Assembly (NCBI GenBank): GCA_964583095.1
Contig: CAZOVB010000002.1
Coordinates: forward strand, 186,001-250,000
Length of the DNA stretch: 64,000 nt
DNA from: CAZOVB01 sp964583095
GTDB lineage: Bacteria > Planctomycetota > Phycisphaerae > SM23-33
Direction: 5' to 3'
Below are positions 59,601 to 64,000 of the stretch, in pieces. Positions within the stretch are counted from its first letter, which is position 1, and each line of letters starts with the position of its first letter. The position numbers and the translations under genes were made by a program. The notes beneath the pieces are model-generated. The model worked only from the letters and a program-made list of their open reading frames with translations, was not told where the DNA came from and did not search any database.

Positions 59601-59978
59601 GTCTCCCGTCAGCGCATGGAGGTCTACCGCCGCCTGGCCCAGTGCCGGAACGTCACGCACCTTCGCCAGATCCAGGCGGACCTGGAGGACAACTACGCCA
59701 AGGCCCCCGAGGAAGTGCAGGTACTCATGGATCTGGCCGAGATCCGCATCCTGGCCGGACAACTGGGCATCGAGAGTGTCATCCGGATGGATCCGGATCT
59801 GATCTTCTCCGTGACAGACATGGGCAAGGCCAAGGCGATCTTCCAGGACGCCCCGGGCAGCGTTCGCCTGCCCGATGACCGGACGATCCACTGGCGGCTT
59901 CCGGGAAACTACCTCCAGGAACCCACGCTGGTAATCGTCCTGCTAAAGCGATTGAGACAAGCGGCACAAAACGTATAA
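56649..59978 (+). CDS. mfd: Transcription-repair coupling factor
   Basis: Mfd removes stalled RNA polymerase at DNA lesions and recruits UvrABC. The 1109-residue protein has the UvrB-like N-terminal part (FAGRGGILDVFAPG), the polymerase-binding domain (LNEGDYVVHVSHGIAKFEGL), the helicase with Walker A GDVGYGKTE and DEEQRFGVEHK, TRG and motif VI (QLRGRVGRYKHRAYCYL), and the C-terminal autoinhibitory domain. ATG at 56649 is used; a TTG at 56640 is also possible. Confidence 0.96.
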   Translation: MDPIVHREVVQCPDGSQFTGRDAPARRESLLLREATQSNLLGQGAGKLAPGSLLRLSGVWGSGMALVTAALARITGRFVLLITGHLDHADNALDDLESFGMGGVSLLPAWEVDLGADHINDEVAGERIRLCSLLADSDCLASGGLRGLVAPVMSVLQSLPSRKRLAEAHLSLARGETISLEDVITWLVENGYERVDQVDQQGQFAGRGGILDVFAPGTSFAVRIEFFGDEVDSIRQVDLDTQRSVAEMDGCEVVAVSAGTDLKPSQAVSIASYLPADALVIFHEPEETIDLAHEMLRRAKEMEFAEHAALRDVDGLLEELSGFARCNLSAFAPAQAECLDMQMRSLQRISTNTHEALSQLEEISAEAKTFVFCESQAEKERFAQRIEQSHPQLAGKLDLRVGRISTGFSWPGEKLVVAPHHEIFHRHTRLRRIRRVRAGRPLESLLDLNEGDYVVHVSHGIAKFEGLRHLDRDGKQEEYLTLRFADNAILHVPTSSIDLVQKYIGSMRKRPTLSKLGGARWARQKARAAEAVQDLAAEMLRIQAMRQAMPGCSFPPTSEMQDQFVAEFPYTETEDQLSAMDDIDQDMFSPQPMDRLLCGDVGYGKTELAMRAAFRVAEAGKQVALLVPTTVLAAQHYQTFRERFADFPIEVEMISRFRTASQQARICKRLARKEIDILIGTHRLLSKDVQFADLGLAIIDEEQRFGVEHKDHLKSLRASVDVLTLTATPIPRTMHMSLLGLRDISALATPPMDRRSIHTEVRKYDETLIRKAIVRELTRDGQVFFVHNRVQDIERVAGKVQALVPEARIAIGHGQMGEHHLEQTMARFVGGEVDVLVCTTIIESGLDIPSANTMIIHEADRFGLAQLHQLRGRVGRYKHRAYCYLMLPETRSVSPESAKRLKAVEEFSDLGAGFQIAMRDLEIRGAGNILGPEQSGHIAAVGYELYCRLLEQAVHKLKGQEPEKRTKVHLELGISAYIPRSYIPVSRQRMEVYRRLAQCRNVTHLRQIQADLEDNYAKAPEEVQVLMDLAEIRILAGQLGIESVIRMDPDLIFSVTDMGKAKAIFQDAPGSVRLPDDRTIHWRLPGNYLQEPTLVIVLLKRLRQAAQNV

Positions 59979-59979
59979 T
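59952..59979 (+). promoter_or_regulatory. Promoter of the parvulin lipoprotein gene
   Basis: TTGAGA (59952-59957), a 16-bp spacer and a perfect TATAAT (59974-59979) lie inside the 3' end of mfd, about 50 bp before the ATG at 60028. Confidence 0.6.
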
Positions 59980-60027
59980 GGCCCTGTGAAGATCGCAACG
60001 CTCCAGGACCCCCAACGGCGGAAACCC

Positions 60028-61311
60028 ATGATGAAATCAGTCAACTATTGCTGTCTGCTTCTCTGCCTGTCCGCCACGAGCGGCTGCGGATGGATCACCT
60101 CTCTCTGGCCACGAGGACAGGAGAACGTTCCCGTTACGCGCCCTGTGGAATCGGGACAGGATCTGACCTTCCAGGACAGCCAGGCCGGGGACCCCCAGCC
60201 CGAAGCGATGCCGGAGGACGCCGGCGACCCGGAAGAAGGGAACAACCAGGCCCAGGCCAACAGGGACGAGTCGCAGCAAGGCGGCGAGCAGGAGCCGGTC
60301 CCGCTCGAAATCGTCGGGGCCGAGCCGGTGATCCTCCAGGAAGAGACGGTGGTGGCCGCCAGTGTCCTTCCCGTCGGCGACAGCTTCATTACGGCCGAGG
60401 ACATTCTCAAGGGGGCGGCGATGCGCCTGAGTCAAATCCCGACCGACCAGGGGCGCCAGGCCTTCGTTTCCAACGTTCGCGAGGCGGTTCGCGATGAGCT
60501 TCGTCTCCAGGTGAGCCTCAAGCTCGTGCTTCCCGAAGCGGAAGGATCGCTCAACGAGCAGCAGCTGGAACTGCTCAGCAAACAGGTGCAGGCCTTCAAG
60601 CGGGACTGGATTGCCCAGTCCGGCGGCAGCGAGCAGGCCCTGCGAACCCGACTGGAGAAACAGGGAACCACGCTGGAAGACCAGCTCCAGCGGCGCCGCA
60701 GCCAGATCCTCGTCCAGAGCTATGTCTCGGAGAAGTTCAACTCCGCCGTCGTCATCACCCGCCGAAAGCTCTGGGAGTACTACCGGTCCCACCCGGAAGA
60801 ATTTTCCTCGGAGAAGCAGGTGCAGATGCAGTTGATCGCCGCACCCTTTGCCGAATTCGATGCCCAGGACCCCAAGGCCCAGGCGCAGGAGACCGTCCAG
60901 CAGGCCGCCCAGGCCCTGAAGGAAGGCATGGAGTTCGATGAGGCGGTAGCGAAGTTCTCACGGGGGCTGCTCAAGGAGGACAAGGGCATCTGGCCCGTCA
61001 TGAAGCGGGGCGCTTTGCGACAGAAGAAACTCGAAGACACAGCCTTCGACCTGCGACAGGGACAGGTCAGCGAGATCGTCCAGACCGACCAGGGATTCTA
61101 CATCATCAAAGCGTACAAGGTCACCCAGGGCCGGACCGTCAGCTTCCTCGATGCCCAGAAGCAGATCGAGCAGAAACTCCGCGAACAGCAGGTCGCCAAA
61201 CTCTCCCAGGAATACTACGGAAACCTCTACAAGCAGGCCGAAAGGCCAGAGCAGCCCCAGTTCCTCGATGAAATCGTGGACCGGGCTGTCAGCCGATACT
61301 ACCCGTCGTAG
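60028..61311 (+). CDS. Parvulin-type peptidyl-prolyl isomerase lipoprotein (SurA/PrsA-like)
   Basis: This 427-residue protein has a signal peptide ending in the lipobox-like SATSGC, so it is probably lipid-anchored outside the membrane. A SurA-like helical region (about 110-240) precedes a PpiC/parvulin domain (about 245-360; WPVMKRGALRQKKLEDTAFDLRQG and QGFYIIKAYKV). It helps fold exported proteins. ATG at 60028 is preferred over a GTG at 59986, which would sit on the transcription start. The 3' end overlaps the GT87 gene by 23 bp, convergently. Confidence 0.88.
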   Translation: MMKSVNYCCLLLCLSATSGCGWITSLWPRGQENVPVTRPVESGQDLTFQDSQAGDPQPEAMPEDAGDPEEGNNQAQANRDESQQGGEQEPVPLEIVGAEPVILQEETVVAASVLPVGDSFITAEDILKGAAMRLSQIPTDQGRQAFVSNVREAVRDELRLQVSLKLVLPEAEGSLNEQQLELLSKQVQAFKRDWIAQSGGSEQALRTRLEKQGTTLEDQLQRRRSQILVQSYVSEKFNSAVVITRRKLWEYYRSHPEEFSSEKQVQMQLIAAPFAEFDAQDPKAQAQETVQQAAQALKEGMEFDEAVAKFSRGLLKEDKGIWPVMKRGALRQKKLEDTAFDLRQGQVSEIVQTDQGFYIIKAYKVTQGRTVSFLDAQKQIEQKLREQQVAKLSQEYYGNLYKQAERPEQPQFLDEIVDRAVSRYYPS

Positions 61312-62590
61312 CCGCGGGATTCTCCGCGTTGCGCCTCAGCGCCACCAGCAACAGAAGGGTCATCACCAGCAGCAGCCAGGGCAGGTATGCCACCACCACG
61401 GACTGGTACAGCCAGGTATCCGGGAAGGACCCCAGGTGCCCTCGCCGGGCCAACCAGTTCAGCCCCGGCGCGATCGGCAGGAGCAGCCCGACCGAGAGGA
61501 CCAGGAAGATCTTGGCCAGGCCTCGAAGACGCCCGACGAAAAGCTCCGCGCACGCCCAGGCGATCGGCAGGGCGGCCACCGATGCGTCGTAATAGACGTG
61601 GTAAATCGGCAGAATCTGCCACAGTCCCAGGATGGAGACGGTCAGCAGCCGGGCCTTGTCCTGCTTCTTCCAACCGCTGCCATAGCGCGTCTTCAGGATG
61701 GCCAACAGCCAGACCAGCAACACACCGGCCAGGGCCCAGGCGATTGCGGATGCCCAGAGCTTGGAATGGAAGATCCGGAAGAGGGGAAACTGCAACTGGG
61801 CATAGATGTAACCGCTGGTGCCGCTGGCGTAGTCGCCGTAGCCTCCCTGGAGCATGGCCCGCGACTGGGCTCGGTAGGCCTGGACCCATCCGGGAAACGA
61901 CAGCCAGAGCCGAATGCAGGCCGCTGCGGATATCGCAGCCAGGGCGATTCCCGCCGGAACCAGGACACGCCACTTCTTCAACAGCAGCCAGTAAAGCAGG
62001 AACCCCACCGCCAGTTGGGGCTTGAGCAGGGCCGAGAGGGCAAAGCAAAGCCCGGCCGGGAGGTGGCGGCCGGATCTGTCCAGGACCAGCGCGGTTACCG
62101 AAAGCACCACTGCAGGCAGCGCCAACTGCCCAAACCCGATGCACGTCTGCAACGGGGCCAGGCCCAGGACAAAGGCGGTCATCAACACGCACCGCGGGCA
62201 ACGGGGCGAGAGCGGCAGATGCGCCAGGATGGCCAGCATCTTGAGCATCACCAGGACCCCCAGACAGTTCAGCGCCGTCCAGAGGGTCAGGGACAGCCGG
62301 TAGTTCAGCAGGGCCGGCGGCGCCAGGGGCACGTAGCTCATGGGCGGGGCCAAGGCGTTTTCGAAAAGCCCTGTCGGCAGATTCTGGCCTCTGGTCACTT
62401 CCTCCAGGACGGCCGGATCCCAGCAGTTCTTCCCCTGCATCCAGGCGCGACTGGAAGCGTAGTACAAGGCGTAATCGGGCGCCCCTTTCTGGATGGCCCG
62501 CACCGGCCCGCGGTAGACGAACATCCCGGCCGTTATCCCCAGAAGGATCCACGCGCCCACCAGGGCCCAGCGGACTTTTCGGGCGTCCAT
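61289..62590 (-). CDS. GT87-family mannosyltransferase-like membrane protein
   Basis: This 433-residue protein has about 9-11 membrane helices and the DUF2029/GT87 pattern: APDYALYYASSRAWMQGKNCWDP near the N-terminus with an Asp of the catalytic loop, and LLKPQLAVGFLLYWLLLKKW. GT87 members use polyprenol-linked sugars to add mannose to lipids or glycans. Acceptor unknown. ATG at 62590 follows AAGGA. Confidence 0.8.
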   Translation of the reverse strand: MDARKVRWALVGAWILLGITAGMFVYRGPVRAIQKGAPDYALYYASSRAWMQGKNCWDPAVLEEVTRGQNLPTGLFENALAPPMSYVPLAPPALLNYRLSLTLWTALNCLGVLVMLKMLAILAHLPLSPRCPRCVLMTAFVLGLAPLQTCIGFGQLALPAVVLSVTALVLDRSGRHLPAGLCFALSALLKPQLAVGFLLYWLLLKKWRVLVPAGIALAAISAAACIRLWLSFPGWVQAYRAQSRAMLQGGYGDYASGTSGYIYAQLQFPLFRIFHSKLWASAIAWALAGVLLVWLLAILKTRYGSGWKKQDKARLLTVSILGLWQILPIYHVYYDASVAALPIAWACAELFVGRLRGLAKIFLVLSVGLLLPIAPGLNWLARRGHLGSFPDTWLYQSVVVAYLPWLLLVMTLLLLVALRRNAENPAATTGSIG

Positions 62591-62676
62591 TTCAGATCCT
62601 TCCAAACCGCGGCGGAAAGAGTGGCCTGAATTGCGGGGTCATGGTTGCTCCGAGGCGCGGAGAAAAAGGCCAGGCC

Positions 62677-63726
62677 TCATTCCCGGGTGATGATGTCCAG
62701 GCCCTTTCGCGGAGAGGCCTCGCCGTCCCAGCGGTAGTCTTTGATGGACTGGACGATGCGTTCGGCTGCCCGGACGGCGTCCAGCCCGTCGGCAGCGGAA
62801 ACAACCGGGGCGGCGCCGTTTTCCACGGTGTCGCGGAAGGCCTCGGCCTGCTGGCGCAGCGGCTCGGTGGAATCATCCACGACCAACTGCTCCACCTTGA
62901 GCAGCTCTGCGTAGTCGGTGGATTCGGCCAGTTCGGCCAGGTCTTCCACGTCCAGTTCCCGGGCCATCTGGATCAGGTCCAGGTTTTCCTTTTTGTTGAT
63001 GACAATGCCGACCTTCCGGGCGTAATCGACCGACAGGTAGGCCTCTTCAGAGAAGATCCGCATCTTGCGTTCGGTTTTGATGGCCAGGCGAGAGGCGGTA
63101 ATGTTGGCCACGCACCCGTTGTCGAAGATCAGCCGCGCGTTGCAGATATCCTCGTGGGCCCCGATGACGTTGACCCCCACGGCGTGCACGTCGCGAAGCT
63201 TGCCCTGGGCGAGCATGAGCACCAGGTCGATATCGTGGATCATCATGTCCAGCACCACGCCCACATCGGCAGAACGGAAGGTGAACGGGCTGATCCGGTG
63301 GGCTTCGATGAACTTGGGGCGAATGGCGTATTTTCGCAGGGCCATCACCGCGGGGTTGAAACGCTCGGTGTGACCGACCTGGACGGTGGCGCCGGTTTTC
63401 TCGGCCTCGGCCAGGAGTTCTTCGCCGGCGGCAACGTCGCTGGTAAAGGGTTTCTCGATCAGGACATGCTTGCCCGCCTGGACAAACGGCCTGGCGGCTT
63501 CGAGATGGCCCAGGGTGGGTACGGCTACAATCGCAGCATCGACTTTGTCCACGACCTCGCGGCAATCGGTAAAGGCCAGGCAGTTTCGCTGGCGGGCGAC
63601 GCCTTTGGCCGCGGCGGCGTTGGTATCGACCACCCCCACCAGGTTGACCTCGGACATTTCACTCAGCACGCGGGCATGGAGCTTTCCCATGCGTCCGCAG
63701 CCGACAACCGCCATTGCACAACCCAT
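62677..63726 (-). CDS. Gfo/Idh/MocA-family oxidoreductase
   Basis: This 349-residue protein has the N-terminal NAD(P) loop AVVGCGRMGKLHARV, the catalytic-region EKPFTSD (EKP motif near residue 95) and the HDIDLVLML block in the C-terminal domain. The family acts on sugars or sugar nucleotides. ATG at 63726 is the likely start. Substrate is unknown; a UDP-sugar is a reasonable guess given galE and GT87 nearby. Confidence 0.88.
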   Translation of the reverse strand: MGCAMAVVGCGRMGKLHARVLSEMSEVNLVGVVDTNAAAAKGVARQRNCLAFTDCREVVDKVDAAIVAVPTLGHLEAARPFVQAGKHVLIEKPFTSDVAAGEELLAEAEKTGATVQVGHTERFNPAVMALRKYAIRPKFIEAHRISPFTFRSADVGVVLDMMIHDIDLVLMLAQGKLRDVHAVGVNVIGAHEDICNARLIFDNGCVANITASRLAIKTERKMRIFSEEAYLSVDYARKVGIVINKKENLDLIQMARELDVEDLAELAESTDYAELLKVEQLVVDDSTEPLRQQAEAFRDTVENGAAPVVSAADGLDAVRAAERIVQSIKDYRWDGEASPRKGLDIITRE

Positions 63727-63731
63727 CTGCC

Positions 63732-64000
63732 TTAAGTCCTTTCTCCCGGGCTCCCGTAGCACTCGACGAGTTCCAGCGCCTCGGGAGGTGATTCATTGCG
63801 GAAAAACTCTCGGTACCGGCCATAGACGCCCTGGAGGCTCCGCTGACAGAAACCGCACAGAGCGGCCACCTCTCCCTCGACACCGAGGTTGACCAACTGT
63901 TCGATCTTGGTCGCCAGGGCGGCTTCGTCCTCGAAGAGTTCGGTCAGGGCCCGTCGCAGCTCGCGTTGCTCGAGGGGTTTGAGCCCGGCCAGGACGATGC
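63732..64000 (-). CDS. Hypothetical protein, 3' part
   Basis: The frame is open from the right edge to TAA at 63732-63734 (89 codons visible). It is a helical protein with EQRELRRALTELFEDEAALA and ALCGFCQRSLQGVYGRY. No start is in the window. It ends 5 bp before the Gfo/Idh/MocA gene, so both are probably in one operon. No family is recognised. Confidence 0.6.
   Translation of the reverse strand, partial: IVLAGLKPLEQRELRRALTELFEDEAALATKIEQLVNLGVEGEVAALCGFCQRSLQGVYGRYREFFRNESPPEALELVECYGSPGERT

Noticed and set aside
1..64000. CRISPR arrays, insertion sequences, integrases or att sites
   Set aside because: No direct-repeat arrays, transposase motifs or terminal repeats were seen on either strand.

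Overview
The window is GC-rich and densely packed, with operons on both strands, frequent 4-bp ATGA overlaps and several short convergent overlaps. The gene content points to an anaerobic or microaerophilic bacterium, most likely Planctomycetota of the Phycisphaerae type. The evidence is a prenyltransferase-repeat/DUF4159 protein, a BlaI-M56 regulatory pair, an FAD-dependent oxidoreductase with a dedicated ferredoxin, a full Rnf complex, and a flavodiiron/rubrerythrin/desulfoferrodoxin set. This assignment is inferred from family content only; no 16S rRNA gene is present.

Layout. 1-6.1 kb: the 3' end of miaB, an inositol-lipid pair (inositol-3-phosphate synthase and a CDP-alcohol phosphatidyltransferase), a TlyA-like methyltransferase, rpsT, a TPR protein and rsmA. 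6.2-9.0 kb: an FAD oxidoreductase and ferredoxin pair facing a divergent PocR/AraC-type regulator. 9.0-10.8 kb: an ExbB/ExbD-like membrane motor whose ExbD functions appear split over two proteins. 11.2-18.8 kb: a zinc-ribbon lipoprotein, aspS, then a probable queC-folP-cdaA-ybbR-proA series. 18.9-27.1 kb: queF, apbE, an alpha/beta hydrolase and an rnf operon (rseC-like, C, D, G, E, A, B). ApbE supplies the covalent FMN needed by RnfG and RnfD. 27.3-30.2 kb: ispD, crcB, DUF190, a cyclase-family hydrolase and a Spy-like exported protein. 30.4 kb: tRNA-Leu(GAG) with its own promoter and terminator, then two small helical proteins.

31.3-41.2 kb: the exported DUF4159 protein, then a giant 2353-residue M56 peptidase-ankyrin fusion under a BlaI repressor. 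Two near-perfect palindromic operators cover the BlaI promoter. This is the best candidate for an undescribed signalling system. 41.2-45.2 kb: a MazG-like pyrophosphohydrolase, a GAF/HD-GYP c-di-GMP phosphodiesterase and a GH2 beta-mannosidase-like enzyme.

45.2-52.4 kb: an oxidative-stress and metal island. It holds a flavodiiron protein, a ferritin-like protein, ferritin, desulfoferrodoxin, Tpx, an anchored thioredoxin, an HMA-tagged permease, a DUF2400 protein, rubrerythrin and a Fur/PerR regulator. A shared TGAGAA-N3-TTCTCA palindrome sits at the fur promoter and at the ferritin operon promoter, suggesting one regulon. 52.8-64 kb: an HTH-fused, apparently inactivated GspE/PilB-like ATPase, a hypothetical protein, galE, mfd, a parvulin-type lipoprotein, a GT87 mannosyltransferase-like protein, a Gfo/Idh/MocA oxidoreductase and a truncated hypothetical gene.
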